NCBI RefSeq assembly: GCF_900176275.1
Contig: NZ_FWXD01000001.1
Span: 186,001-250,000 of the forward strand
DNA: 64,000 nt
Origin: Andreprevotia lacus DSM 23236
GTDB taxonomy: Bacteria; Pseudomonadota; Gammaproteobacteria; Burkholderiales; Chitinibacteraceae
Direction: 5' to 3'
Shown: in pieces, positions 18,498-30,300 of the stretch
Layout of the letters: every line of letters begins with the position of its first letter
Numbering within the stretch: the stretch's first letter is position 1
Program-made: the position numbers and the translations under genes
Notes under the pieces: generated by a model
What the model was told of the DNA's origin: nothing
Database searches by the model: none
What the model saw: the letters and a program-made list of their open reading frames with translations, nothing else

Positions 18498-18954
18498 TGC
18501 GCTGCGCAATGCAGTGCGAGCAGTTCATCCTTGTGTATGGCGGTGGCTGGCGCTTGCCCCTGCGTGGGGGGCGTCAGCTGTTCAAAAATTTTCATCGTCA
18601 TCCTCAAGCATCTGATCCTGTGGGCCATGCCCGTAAAACCAAACGGCAAATCATTCCTTTCTCTGGCTGGCAGTATGCGCCGGCCCAGGCGATCAGTAGC
18701 CCCGATTTGTTCATGATCCCGTGTTCGGCAGCCGTTCAGCTGTTTTAACGCTTCATGCAGGGCAGAAGCGCCATAAAGCGGAACTTTTATTTCACATTGT
18801 TGGTGTTTATTGATTGTTTTTTTGTCAGTTTAATTTCGAAACATTAACTTAATTCCTTCGTTGCTTGTTATTTTCTATCCTGTGAAATAAGATTCGAAAG
18901 ATTTTTCGATTATATTTGTAAGTTATATTACAGAATAAATCTTACGGAATCTTC
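18498..18954 (+). promoter_or_regulatory. AT-rich leader of the giant surface-protein pair
   Basis: No gene is seen. The last 200 nt (about 18750-18950) are very AT-rich compared with the surrounding DNA, with runs such as TGATTGTTTTTTTGTC and a TATATTTGTAAGTTATATTACAG stretch close to the start at 18955. This is the likely promoter and a possible target of a xenogeneic silencer. CGGA precedes the start codon by 8 nt. Confidence 0.5.
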
Positions 18955-21900
18955 ATGCGCACGATACAACGCCATCGCTGGGGCCTGTGGTCCATCGCCC
19001 TGACGTTCCTGCTGTTGTCCGGCTTGGCCGCCGGCCTGACGCTGTCCCCTGCGGTGCAAAAGGGGCTGGTCTGGCTGCAGGCCCAGGTGCAGAGCGACGG
19101 CAGCTTGCAGAACGAGGCAGGCTCGATTGCGCATGCACAGCAGCAGCGTGCCGAGATATTGGGCACCCTGCGCGTGCTGGCCACTCCGCCGGCAGGGCTG
19201 CAAGCGGCGGTAACCGGCGTCAGCCAGAGCAGTACCGAGCTGCTGGCGCGGCAGGCGATTGAAGCGCGCGCAGCCGGGCAAGATCTCAAGCCTTTGCTCA
19301 GTCTGCTGGCACAGCGCCGCAATGCCGATGCAGGCTATGGCGGTGACATTGGCTACACCAGCAACCCGCTGGATACCGCGTGGGCCTTGCTGGCGCTGGA
19401 TACCGGCGATACCGGTGCACTCGATAGCGTGCAGTACCTGTTGCAGCAACAGCAGGCCAATGGCGCTTTCCAGGTGGGCGGTCGCGATGATCTCTACACC
19501 AGCGCCTATGCCTTGCAGGCGCTGGCACGCTTTGCCAGCCGCTTTGATTCGACCGCGCCGATTGCCAAGCTCAGCGCCTATCTGACCGCACAACAAGGCA
19601 CGGATGGCAGCTGGGCTGGCTCGGCCTATCTCAGCGCCGTGGTGTATCAGGCGCTGCATGATTTCATTCCGCAAGAGCCGACGGCCAGCAATCTGGCCAC
19701 CTTCTTCACGTTAAACCAGGGCGCCGAAGGCAGCTGGGGGCAAGACAGTTACGTGACGGCACTGGTGCTGCGTGCATTACAGCTCACCCAAGTGGTGCCG
19801 GCGCAGAACACGCAGAGCGCCATCAAGGGCAAGCTGGTTGACGCGCAAACCGGCGCACCGCTCAGCGGCGTCAGTGCCGTGCTGGCCGGCGCCGGCTCGG
19901 CGTCGATGAACAGCGATGGCGGCGGCAGCTTCCAGTTCACCGGGCTGCAAACGGGCAACTACACCATCACGCTGAGCCTGAATGGCTATAGCGGCATCAA
20001 GTACACCGTGTCGTTGCCAGCCAGCCATACCACCGACCTGGGCGTGATTCAGCTGGCCAAATCGCAAGCCGGCAATGGCTCCATACGCGGAGTGGTGACC
20101 GATGCGGCCAGCAAGGCGCCGCTGTCCGGCGTGGTGATCCAGGCTGCCGGCTTGGTAGCGATTACTGATGCCAGCGGCAGCTATCAGCTCGGCAATGTGC
20201 CAGTGGGTAGTGTGACGATCAGCGCCAGCAAGACCGGCTACTATGGCGAAAGCGGCTCGGCCGATCTGCCGGCCGGTGGCACGCTACAGTTTTCGCCCGC
20301 CATGACCGTATACGTGGTGCCGACCGGCGCGCCAACCCCGACGCCGGTCGTGGTGCCGCCGACCACGCCGCCGACGGTCATTCCGTCTACCCGCCCGGTG
20401 CCGACCGCAACGCCGACGCCGGTGACCTTGCCGACGCCAGGGCCGGTTGATCAGATCATGCCGGTGCCGCCGTTCAACAATGATCGCTGGAACCTGATTC
20501 GCGATTTCAGCACGACTGACAACCCGAACGGCCCTTGGCAGTTTGGCTGGAAGGATGATCTGACATCACCATTCCGGCTCTATACCGCGTTTGCAGTCAC
20601 GCAAACCGGGCCGGCCTGGTATACCGGTATTACCCTGCCTGGCCAGCGCTCCGGCTATGAACCGAGTATCTGGAAAAACGCCACGCCCAATATGTATTAC
20701 GGCATTTCGCCGGGCTGGACCAGCATCCATCCGGGTCCGCAGGCGCAACCGGCCACGGTGCGCTGGGTGGCGCCTGAAGATTTGCATGTCACCGCCACCG
20801 GCCTGTTTGGCGCGGGTGACCGTGCTGCGCTCGACTACCTGATCGAGCACAATGGCCAGAATCTCTTCAGGGTCTCGCAGAGCACTTTCAATGCCAGTTT
20901 CAACGTCACGCTGGATGTAAAAGCGGGCGATGTGCTTGATTTCATGGTGACCGGTGGTTTCGTGTGGGGCAACACGCCCATCGACATCCACATCAACGCC
21001 CCATACCCGGCGCCCACGCAGGCGCGCGGCACGGTGGTGGACGATGCTACTGGCCTGCCGATTGCCAATGCCGGCATCATCTTTACCGATGCCACCGGCG
21101 GCCAGTCGCTGCTGACCGACGCCAGCGGTGCCTTCGTGGTCAAGCCAGTCAAGGCCGATGCCAGCGGGCAGGTGCAGATCAAGGTACTGGCCGAAGGCTA
21201 TGTGGGCGTCGAGCTGGGCGCTGCCCTCAACGGCAACGATACCGATGTCGGCACCATCCGCCTGCGCAAGGCGCAGAACGACCCCGGCACGCCGGATCTG
21301 GCCATCGGCATTAGTGCGCTGACCGACAAAACAGCTTATGGCGCCAATGCCAGCGCCATCCTGCAGGCGCAGGTCAGCAACCATGGTGGCAGTGATCAGG
21401 CGGTCAACGTGCGGTTGCTGCTGCAGACGGCCACCGGCCAGCCGGTTGCCGCATTCCCGATCCGCGTGGCCACGGCCGGGCAGGGCGGGGTGCTGTCGGT
21501 GCTGGCGCCGTGGAATACCGGCAGCACGCAACCGGGCACCTACAAGCTGATCGCCCAGTTGCTGACCAACAACGGCGCGATCTCGCAGCAGGCATCCACC
21601 ACCTTCGACATCGTGGCCGATGCCGGCACGATCGGCGCGCTGGGCGGCCGCATCAGCACCGACAAGACCAGCTATGCCGCTACCGATGTGGTGCAGCTGA
21701 CCGAGCGCGTGCAGAACCAGTCGGCCAACAGCGAATTTGACGCCCTGACCGTCACTACAGTCGTGACCAACCCGGACGGCAGCGTGCGCTTTACCCAGCA
21801 GCAACCGTTGTCGCTGCTGCTGGCCGGCCAGTTCCAGGACTACGGCTACAACGTGGGCCTGAGCAATGCCGTTGCAGGCACCTATACCGCAACGCTGACC

Positions 21901-24255
21901 GTGCAGGATGCCGGCGGTGCGGTGCTGGCACAGCAAAGTACCAGCTTCAACGTGTTGCCGTCGTCCAGCACCGGCAGCGGTGTGACCGGCACGCTGACTG
22001 TGGCCAGCCAGATCAATCAGGGCGAACAAGCGCTGTTCAGCCTGGGCGTCACCAATGCTGGCAACAGTGCGCTGAGCAACCTGCCGCTGACCGTGCGCGT
22101 GATCGACCCGGCCACAGGTACGCTGTACGCCACCTTGGCGCAGACCGCCAATGTGGCGGCCGGCCAGAGCATTGCACCGAGCGCCAGCTGGACGGCCAGC
22201 GCACCGGCCGGCAGCAAGCTGCTGGCGGTGCTGAGCGCCACCTTTGGCGGCAAGGACATCACCTTGGCGCAAGCGCCGTTCACCGTGGTGGTCCCGGCGA
22301 TCAAGCTTGACGCTCAGGCGCAGCTCGACAACGGCAACCGCGTGCTGGTGTGGTACAGCTGCGGCAACACCTGGTGGGGTAGCAACAGCCCGTTGCTGGC
22401 CAATCAGCCTTGCTTCAACACCCGCAAGCAACAGCTGCAGAACCTGCTCAATGCCCAAGACGTGCGCTATCAGCTCACCGCCAGCGAGGCTGACTTCCAG
22501 CAGCAACTGCGTAGCGGCCTGTATAACCAGTACTGGCTGCTGGGCGAGATCGACCACGTCAAGAGCAGCACCTTGCTGGAGCTGCGCGAAATGGTGAACC
22601 GTGGCAACACGCTGGTGCTGGATGCCAATGCCCTGGCGCTGGGCAACAGCGATCTGGCCGCAGTGGCTGGCGCCAGCTTCGGTGGCGTGTTCAGCACGGC
22701 CAACCAGACCGTTACGCTCAAGAGTGGCTTGTTCCAGGCTGGCACCGTCGCGAGTAGCGGCCAACCGGCTTGCCTGATTGCCGGCAGCGGCCAGGTGCAA
22801 GCCACCCTGCCGGGCGGCACGCTCGCCAGCAACAGCGGCTGCCCGACCAGCGGCACGCGCCCGGCCATCGTCACCAATAACTACGGCAAGGGTCAATCCG
22901 TGCTGTTCGCCTATGACCTGCTCGACAGCCTCACTGCAGGCGGCACGGCCGGTAACGCTGCCTTTGCCACCGCGCAGGGTTCGCTGGTGAATGCATTGCC
23001 GCTGGCCTACCCGGTGGGCGATCTGGTGCCCGCCAAGATCAGCGTGGCCAACCAGGCGGCTGCTGTCACGCTGGATATCCTCAGCATGTGGGTCAACGGC
23101 AGCCAGCTGCTGTATAGCAGCCCGACCGCAACGGCCACCGCCAGCAATGCCGACTGGCGTGGTCTGGCGCTGCCGCAGGGCGCAACACAGCGCGTGCAGC
23201 TGGGCTTTACCGCCGCAGCACCGATCGGCCAGCAAGCCTTGAACACGGCGTTGTCCACGCAAGGCCAGAACGGCAGCTGGGTGAGCTACGGCAACCTGCC
23301 GCTGGTGTACCAGGTGACCGACCTCAACACCCTGCTGCTCAACGCCGGCAGCAGTCTGCAGGCACAAGCCGCCGGCAGCGGCGATGTGGCCAACCTCGGC
23401 ACTGCCAAGGCCGATCTGGGTCGCGCCGATAGCGAGGCGCGCGCCGGCCAGTATTGCCCGGCACTGCTCGATACCTTGGGCAGCATCGAGGCACTGCGCA
23501 AGCTGGCCACGGATTACACCGCCAGCCGCCAGTCGCTGGACGAGCTGCTGCACGAGCTGATGCGCCGTGCCAATGGCTGCGGTGTGCCCGCGCTGATGGA
23601 CAAGGCGGTGCTGACCCTGATGGACGATGGCGGCTTCAACGGCACCATGGTGGCCATCGATGCGCCGTATGGCGGCATGCTGAACAAGCTGCCCATCCTG
23701 GCCGGCGGCGTCGTCACCGCCACCAGCCTGGATGGCCAGATCAGCAGCGCGCCGTACAAGGCAGGCCAGCCGGCCACGCTGCATGGCGCACAAGCCATCG
23801 TGCAGGGCAATGCCAATGTCAGCGCCAATGGCGACCGCTTCTTCCTGGAATACTTTGGCTACACCAAGGACCAGATCAAGCAGAAGGCCTATCGCATCAA
23901 CGGCAGCCAGTTTGCCAACGAAGCACTGGCCGGCAATCTGAACGGCGGCAAGGGCCACTTCGTGTGGGTGGACGGCGATGCGGTGGTCAACTACCCGCTG
24001 GGCAATATCGGCTTCAGCGCCGTCAACCAGCAGGGCGTGGTCATCATCGTCAACGGCAAGCTCACGCTCAATGCCGGTGCCACCTTCTACGGTGTGCTGT
24101 ACGGCATCGGTGACAGCAACGGCAACTGGGCATTCAACAGTGGCGCGCCGGTGATGCTGAACGGCCTGATGGCAGTGGAAGGCAATCTGAATATGAATGC
24201 CTCGCTGCACCTGGTGGATGCGCCGGATTATTACAACGGGCTGCTACGCCCCTGA
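18955..24255 (+). CDS. giant exported multidomain protein with toroid, Ig-like and C-terminal passenger-like domains
   Basis: A 1766-residue protein of unknown function. A Sec-type N-terminal hydrophobic segment (residues about 10-28) is followed by an alpha/alpha-toroid of the terpenoid-cyclase/prenyltransferase superfamily (about 30-282; repeated GTDGSWAGSAYLSAVVYQAL and GAEGSWGQDSYVTALVLRAL units). Two carboxypeptidase-regulatory-like beta domains follow (about 291-370 and 377-450), then a Pro/Thr linker (about 459-500), a beta-sandwich with NPNGPWQFGW (about 509-680) and a third regulatory-like domain (about 691-770). CARDB/Ig-like repeats come next (about 783-1112), then a region resembling a glutamine-amidotransferase-like fold (RVLVWYSCGN..., about 1122-1335), and a C-terminal beta-rich stretch (GVVIIVNGKLTLNAGATFYG) like those of polymer-forming or pilus-tip proteins. 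The RHS gene starts 102 nt downstream, so the two are probably co-expressed and may act together at the cell surface. Toroids of this fold also occur in alpha-2-macroglobulins, but I see no thioester motif. Confidence 0.75.
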   Translation: MRTIQRHRWGLWSIALTFLLLSGLAAGLTLSPAVQKGLVWLQAQVQSDGSLQNEAGSIAHAQQQRAEILGTLRVLATPPAGLQAAVTGVSQSSTELLARQAIEARAAGQDLKPLLSLLAQRRNADAGYGGDIGYTSNPLDTAWALLALDTGDTGALDSVQYLLQQQQANGAFQVGGRDDLYTSAYALQALARFASRFDSTAPIAKLSAYLTAQQGTDGSWAGSAYLSAVVYQALHDFIPQEPTASNLATFFTLNQGAEGSWGQDSYVTALVLRALQLTQVVPAQNTQSAIKGKLVDAQTGAPLSGVSAVLAGAGSASMNSDGGGSFQFTGLQTGNYTITLSLNGYSGIKYTVSLPASHTTDLGVIQLAKSQAGNGSIRGVVTDAASKAPLSGVVIQAAGLVAITDASGSYQLGNVPVGSVTISASKTGYYGESGSADLPAGGTLQFSPAMTVYVVPTGAPTPTPVVVPPTTPPTVIPSTRPVPTATPTPVTLPTPGPVDQIMPVPPFNNDRWNLIRDFSTTDNPNGPWQFGWKDDLTSPFRLYTAFAVTQTGPAWYTGITLPGQRSGYEPSIWKNATPNMYYGISPGWTSIHPGPQAQPATVRWVAPEDLHVTATGLFGAGDRAALDYLIEHNGQNLFRVSQSTFNASFNVTLDVKAGDVLDFMVTGGFVWGNTPIDIHINAPYPAPTQARGTVVDDATGLPIANAGIIFTDATGGQSLLTDASGAFVVKPVKADASGQVQIKVLAEGYVGVELGAALNGNDTDVGTIRLRKAQNDPGTPDLAIGISALTDKTAYGANASAILQAQVSNHGGSDQAVNVRLLLQTATGQPVAAFPIRVATAGQGGVLSVLAPWNTGSTQPGTYKLIAQLLTNNGAISQQASTTFDIVADAGTIGALGGRISTDKTSYAATDVVQLTERVQNQSANSEFDALTVTTVVTNPDGSVRFTQQQPLSLLLAGQFQDYGYNVGLSNAVAGTYTATLTVQDAGGAVLAQQSTSFNVLPSSSTGSGVTGTLTVASQINQGEQALFSLGVTNAGNSALSNLPLTVRVIDPATGTLYATLAQTANVAAGQSIAPSASWTASAPAGSKLLAVLSATFGGKDITLAQAPFTVVVPAIKLDAQAQLDNGNRVLVWYSCGNTWWGSNSPLLANQPCFNTRKQQLQNLLNAQDVRYQLTASEADFQQQLRSGLYNQYWLLGEIDHVKSSTLLELREMVNRGNTLVLDANALALGNSDLAAVAGASFGGVFSTANQTVTLKSGLFQAGTVASSGQPACLIAGSGQVQATLPGGTLASNSGCPTSGTRPAIVTNNYGKGQSVLFAYDLLDSLTAGGTAGNAAFATAQGSLVNALPLAYPVGDLVPAKISVANQAAAVTLDILSMWVNGSQLLYSSPTATATASNADWRGLALPQGATQRVQLGFTAAAPIGQQALNTALSTQGQNGSWVSYGNLPLVYQVTDLNTLLLNAGSSLQAQAAGSGDVANLGTAKADLGRADSEARAGQYCPALLDTLGSIEALRKLATDYTASRQSLDELLHELMRRANGCGVPALMDKAVLTLMDDGGFNGTMVAIDAPYGGMLNKLPILAGGVVTATSLDGQISSAPYKAGQPATLHGAQAIVQGNANVSANGDRFFLEYFGYTKDQIKQKAYRINGSQFANEALAGNLNGGKGHFVWVDGDAVVNYPLGNIGFSAVNQQGVVIIVNGKLTLNAGATFYGVLYGIGDSNGNWAFNSGAPVMLNGLMAVEGNLNMNASLHLVDAPDYYNGLLRP

Positions 24256-24357
24256 GCGGCGCAGCAGTACCAACCTTGATTGTGTAGTTGATTGTGCGGC
24301 GGTGGCCCCGGGGAGGGGCTGCTGTCTCCACTGATCCAGTATGGGTAGACCCTGAAC

Positions 24358-27300
24358 ATGCGTCGTATTGCGAGTGTTGTTGCAGCCAGTTTGTTGATGA
24401 TGGGCCAGAGCGGCCACGCCGCCGAAGCGACCGGCTACGGTGAAACGCTGAACCGGCTGGATGACGCCATAGCTGCCAAGGCTGGCGAGCGCGGCACGGG
24501 GCAGGGCAAGTTGCAGCAACGCATCGATCAATTGCAGCAGCAATTGCAGCGCGCGGCCGAACGGCAAGAAGCCGCCTTTGCGGCAACCGAACAACTGCTG
24601 ACCCAGCGCAAGCTGCCGGCCGAGCTGCTGGAGCGCCACCGCGCCGCCGTCGCGCAGTTCCGCGCCCAGCACGCCCAGTTTGCCGCCCGCCTGCAAGCGC
24701 TGCAGGCCAGCAAGGACGACGCCAGCCGCCGTGCCGGCCTGCAGGCGCTGCACGACGAACTGCGCCAGTGGCGCGGCCAGAGCGGCAGTAGCCGCACCGG
24801 CGACTGGGGCGCTTCGCAACCGCAACGCACCCCCGCCGAAAGCCCGGCTGCCTTCAAGCGCCAGCTCAGCCGCTTTGGCATTGCACCGCTGCGGCTGGCC
24901 GGTGCACTGCCGGCCGGCACCACCTTGCCCGACTTCCCCGCGCTGCCGGCCTTGCCCACCGTGGCCGACACCGCCGCCACCGACGAAGCCCCGCAAACCG
25001 CCGAGATCAAGGCACTGGCCGCCCAACTGGGCAACAACCCGGTACAGATTCACAACTGGGTACGCAACCAGATCGACTACGTACCCAGCTACGGCATCGT
25101 GCAGGGTGCAGCACAAACCCTGCGCGCCGGCCGCGGCAACGCCGCCGACACCGCCGCCCTGGAACTGGCGCTGCTGCGCGCCGCCGGCATTGCCGCCCGC
25201 TACACCTACGGCACCATCGAAGTACCCATCGCCCAGGCCCAGCGCTGGCTTAATGTGAACAGCAGCAGCGCCGTCATCACGCTGCTGCAGCAGGGCGGGG
25301 TGCCTTACCGCACGGTAGAGAGCGGCGGGCAAGTCAGCGCCATCCGCATGGAACACGTCTGGCTGCAAGCCTATGTGGACTACGTCCCCAGTCGTGGTGC
25401 CGTCAACCGCAAACCCAATACCTGGGTGCCGCTCGATGCCAGCTTCAAACCCATCGACAGCAAAGCCGGGCTAGACCTCAAGGCCTCGTTCGGCTTCAGC
25501 GGCCGCGCCGTCCTCGATGCCATGCAAGCTGGTGCCACCTGCACCGCCGAGCTGGCCGGCAAACTCAGTGCCACTGCACTGCAGGGCGCCTATGCCGACT
25601 TCGGCACTCGCCTGAACGCCTACGCCGCCCAGCTGGGCAGCGACGCCACCGTGCAAGACCTGCTCGGCCAGCGCAGCATCCACGCCGACACGCCGGCCAT
25701 CCTGTATGGCACCTTGCCGTATACCACGGTGGCCGAAGCCGGCCGCTTCACCACCATGCCGGACACCCTCAAGTGGAACCTGCACCTGGCGCTATACAGC
25801 AACGCCGCCAACCGCGCCGCCGGCCAGCCGCTGTTCCGCCTGGATGCCCCGCTTGCCAGCAACGCTGGCCAGCGCATCAGCCTCGGCTTCGTGCCCGCCA
25901 CCCAAGCCGACGCCGACGCCATTACCGCGCTGATGCCCACCACCGGCAACCCGGTCGACTACCCGGCCAGCCTGCCGGCCTACCTGATCAAGGTCAAAGC
26001 CGAACTGCGCGTGGACGGCCAACTGATGGCCAGCGGCGGCACCTTCACCCTGGGTGACAGCCTGCTGCTCGACACCGGTCTTGATGTCGCCGCCAGCGGC
26101 AGCCAACCGGCACAAACCCGCAGCCTGCGCGCCGGCGAAACCGTCGCCGTCGTCGTCGATGGTCAGGGACTGGGGCAGGGCGACCTCACCCAGCTGGCCC
26201 AACGCCGCGCCAGCCTGGGTACTGACCGCGCCAGCGGCAGCGCCGAACTGCTGCACCAGATCGGCCGCCTCTACTTTGCCAATGCCGATGCCCTCGGCCG
26301 CTACACCCAGCGCGCCGGCCAAACCGTTGCCTACCGCCTGCCCTCGCTCGCGCTGATTTCGCTGCAAGGCCAGGCCGACAGCGCCTATGGCGTGATCACG
26401 CAGCTGCGCTACAGCGGCATCGGCATTGATCTGCCCATCCAGTCGCTGCAAACCACCAGCCTGCAAGGCACGGCCGCCAATGACTTCCTGCGCCAGAGCT
26501 GGCTCAGCCACAGCGCGCTCACCACGCGCGTGCTGTCGCAAGTGCTCGGCACCCCCGATCAAGCCTACAGCGCCGTTTCGGTGCCCGGCCTGTTTGCGCT
26601 GGCCAATGCCAGCCAGAACGCCCACCTGTACACCAGTAGCAATATCGCCGGCCTGAGTAGCCTCGCGCTCGACAGCGCCAGCCAGGCCGACATCGTCGCC
26701 GCCGTGCAACAAGGCCGCCGCGTGCTCAGCACCGAAACCCTCGCCGGTGACACACTCTGGAAAGACAACGCCTACGTCAGCGAAGACCCGCTCACCCTCA
26801 CCAGCAACTACACCCTCGCCGCCACCAGCAACCAATCCTTCTTTGCTGCCAGCGGCGGGCTGAGCTGGCTCGCCTGGGGCCGTGACAACGCCGTAGCGCC
26901 GCTGCTCAAAGCCAGACTCGACAAGGCTGCTGCGCTGCAAGCCCACCTGGCCGGTCTGCTGCCGGATCAGGACGGCACCCGCTGGAACGTGCACCCCGCC
27001 AAGGCAGAAGTTACCGGCGGCCTGTTTCTGTCCGGCCTGTCACAACAAGCCGGCAGCACCCCCTGCGACTGGCTCGCCCTGCAACTGGCCGGCCAACTCA
27101 CCGCCGGCAGTGGCGACACCGGCACCGCCGGCGCCAACCACGCCCCGCTCATCCAGAGCCAGCCGGTCATTGCCGGCCAGGGCGGCCGCAGCTACCGCTA
27201 TCAAGTGGTGGCCAGCGATGCCGACGGCGATACCCTCAGCTACCGTCTGATCAACGCCCCGGGTGGCATGGCCCTCTCGGCCGCCGGCCTGCTGGCCTGG

Positions 27301-30300
27301 GACAAAACCGTGGTCGGCAGCTACCCGGTTATCCTGCGCGTCGACGACGGCAAGACCTATGCCGAGCAAGCCTACACCCTCACCATCGGCGCCGACGCCC
27401 TGCCGCTCGACGTCGGCCTTGGCTTTGCACCGTCCATCCTCAACGTGGGCGAGCAAACCCTCATCACCGCCAGCACCACTGGCGGCAGCGGCAATGCCCA
27501 GCTCACCCTCACCATCAACGGTGCGCCGGTCACGCTGGACAGCAAGGGCCAACTGCAATGGCAAGCCCCGGCCTCGGGCGCGTATATTGTTGTCGCCACC
27601 GCCAAAGACGGCCAGGACACCATCAGCAAAACCAGCGTCATCAGCGTGCGTGACCCGGCCGGCATCGCCGCCCCGGTGGTCAACATTGCCAGCCCGACCG
27701 AAAGCAGCCTGATTACCGTCCCGACTGCCATCACCGGCACCGGCACCGTCACCGATAGCGCCCTGGCTTATTACCAGATCCTGCTCAAACCCAGCGACGC
27801 CCCGGACAGCGCCTGGCGTGAAATCGGCCGTGGCTACAGCCCGGTCAGCAACGGCAAGCTCGGCACGCTCGACCCGACCGGCCTGCCCAACGGCTGGTAC
27901 AAACTCGGCGTGATCGGCTACGACGTCAACGGCCAGCAAACCAGCCAGGTCATCTCGGTGGAAATCGCCGGTGACGTCAAGATCGGCCAGTTCTCGCTCT
28001 CCTTCGTCGACCTCGACATCGACGCCCTCGGCATCCCGGTGCGCGTCACCCGCAGCTACGACACCCGCCGCAAGAGCGAAGCGCTCGACTTCGGCTACGG
28101 CTGGAGCGTCGACTACCAGAACATGCAAGTGCGCAGCAATGTCGTACTCGGCAAAGGCTGGACGCTGAGCAAGGCCACCGGCAGCCTGCAAATCTGCGCC
28201 AACCAGGACGGCCCGCACCGCATCAGCGTCAGCATCCCCGGCCTGCCGCTGCAGCGCTTCGATGCCAAACTCGAACAACCCTGCGGCCTGGTCCAACCGC
28301 CGCCGGTCAAGATCGTGCTTACCCCGCTGCCCGGCACCACCACGCAACTGGAAGTGATCACCGGCAACGTGCTGGCCCAAGGCAACCAGCTGACCGATAT
28401 GGACAGCGAAAACCCCAACCTGCCGTGGAACCCCAGCGACTTCAAGCTCACCACCCAAGACGGCCTGATCTACACCCTGCGCAGCGGCGTCGGCATCATG
28501 CGGGTGACCGACCCCTACGGCAACACGCTGGACTACACCACCAATGGCCTGATCCACAGCACCGGCCTCAAGATCGCCTTCGACCGCGACAGCCAGGGCC
28601 GCATCAGCGCCATCACCGACCCGGCCGGTAAACGCATCACCTACGGCTACAACGCCAGCGGTGATCTCACCAGCGTGACTGATCAGCTCAAGCAGATCAC
28701 CAAACTCAGCTACAACCGCAGCCACGGCCTGGTCGACTACACCGACCCGCGCGGCATCCGCGCCGTACGCTACGAATACGACGACAACGGCCGGCTGATT
28801 GCCACCATCGACGCCAACGGCCAGCGCACCGAAGCCACGCACGACGACGCCAACCAGAAAGAAGTCATCACTGATCGCCGTGGCTACACCACCACCTATG
28901 TGTACGACGCCAACGGCAACGTCACCAGCAAGACCGATGCGCTGGGATACACCACCCTCTACACCTACGACGCGCTGGGCAATGAAGCGACGGTGACGGA
29001 CCCGCTGGGGCACATCACCAGGAAGGACTACGACCCCATCACCCGTGCGGTGACGAAGTACACGGATGCGAACGGGTACGTTACCCAATACGTGCCGGAT
29101 GAGAAGGGGAATATCAAGGAGAGTACCGATCCGCTGGGGCGCAAGAGCACGACCAAGTGGTTTGCTGGGGTACCAGTTATCGTTACTAAGTCTGATGGAC
29201 GCGTAGCCACTTTGGGCTACGGCGCCGATGGCAGCTTGCGCAGTTTGGGCTTGCCTGGCCAAACCTTGCGCTATGACTACAATGGCCTCGGCCAAAAAAC
29301 GGCCGAATATGATGCAGCCAGCATCAAGACCGAAATCACACTTGATACTAACGGCAAGGAAACTGGTCGCCGTACTTATGCCAAGGACGGCACAACCGTG
29401 TTGGCCAACAGCACGACCGATCTCGATGATGCTGGTCGCATCATTAAAAGCACTGATCCGCTCAACCGTAGCACCTCGTATAGCTATAACAGCGCGAACA
29501 AGGTGGTACAGGAAACCGATCCGGCGGGCCGTATAAAGCGCTATGAGTACGATGCCCTTGCTCGTCTGACCAAGACCACTTACCCGGACGGCACGAGCGA
29601 TCTGCAAAGCTATGACGTGCTTGGTAACGTGATCAGCAGGACCGACCGTGCCGGTCGTGTAACGCGGATGGACTATGACGCGCTCAACCGTTTGAGCACC
29701 ACCACCTACCCGGACGGCAGTACCGAACAACAGCACTACGACGCGGCCGGTCGTCTGAGCGACACGGTTGACCGCAACGGCAAGGCCACGACCTACGAGT
29801 ATGACCCGGCTGGTAACCAGACTGCGCTGATCGACCCGCTCGGCCGCCGCTTCGAGACCACCTACGATGCCGTGGGCCGCCGCAAGACCAGCAAAGACCC
29901 GGACGGCCGCATCACCACCTACGAGTACAACGACGCCGACCAACTGATCAAAACCATCTACCCGGATCAATCCTTCAGCAAGACTGATTGGCGCCCGGAT
30001 AGCTTGAAGAACAGCGACACCGACGCCAAGGGCAACGTCACCAACTACGGCTACGACGCTGCACTGCACCTGAACCAGGTCACGCAAACCGACGCCAGCG
30101 GCCAGCTGCTCACCCAGTACGGCTACGACGAACTCGGCCGCAAGACCAGCCAGACCGATGCCCGGCAACACACCACCACCTGGGGCTACGACGCCGCCGG
30201 CCAGCTCAAGCGCCGCACCCTGCCGGATGGCCAGTTTGAAAGCTGGGAGTACGACAACCTCGGCCGTCAGATCACCCATACCGACTTCAACGGCAAAACC

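Noticed and set aside
18392-18649. Minus-strand frame across the tRNA
   Set aside because: Overlaps a certain tRNA and its terminator; product resembles a tRNA translation artefact.
20566-24210. 1214-codon antisense frame inside the giant surface protein
   Set aside because: Mirror of a biased codon usage (GGC/GCC) on the opposite strand; no motif, no ribosome site, same borders as the sense gene.
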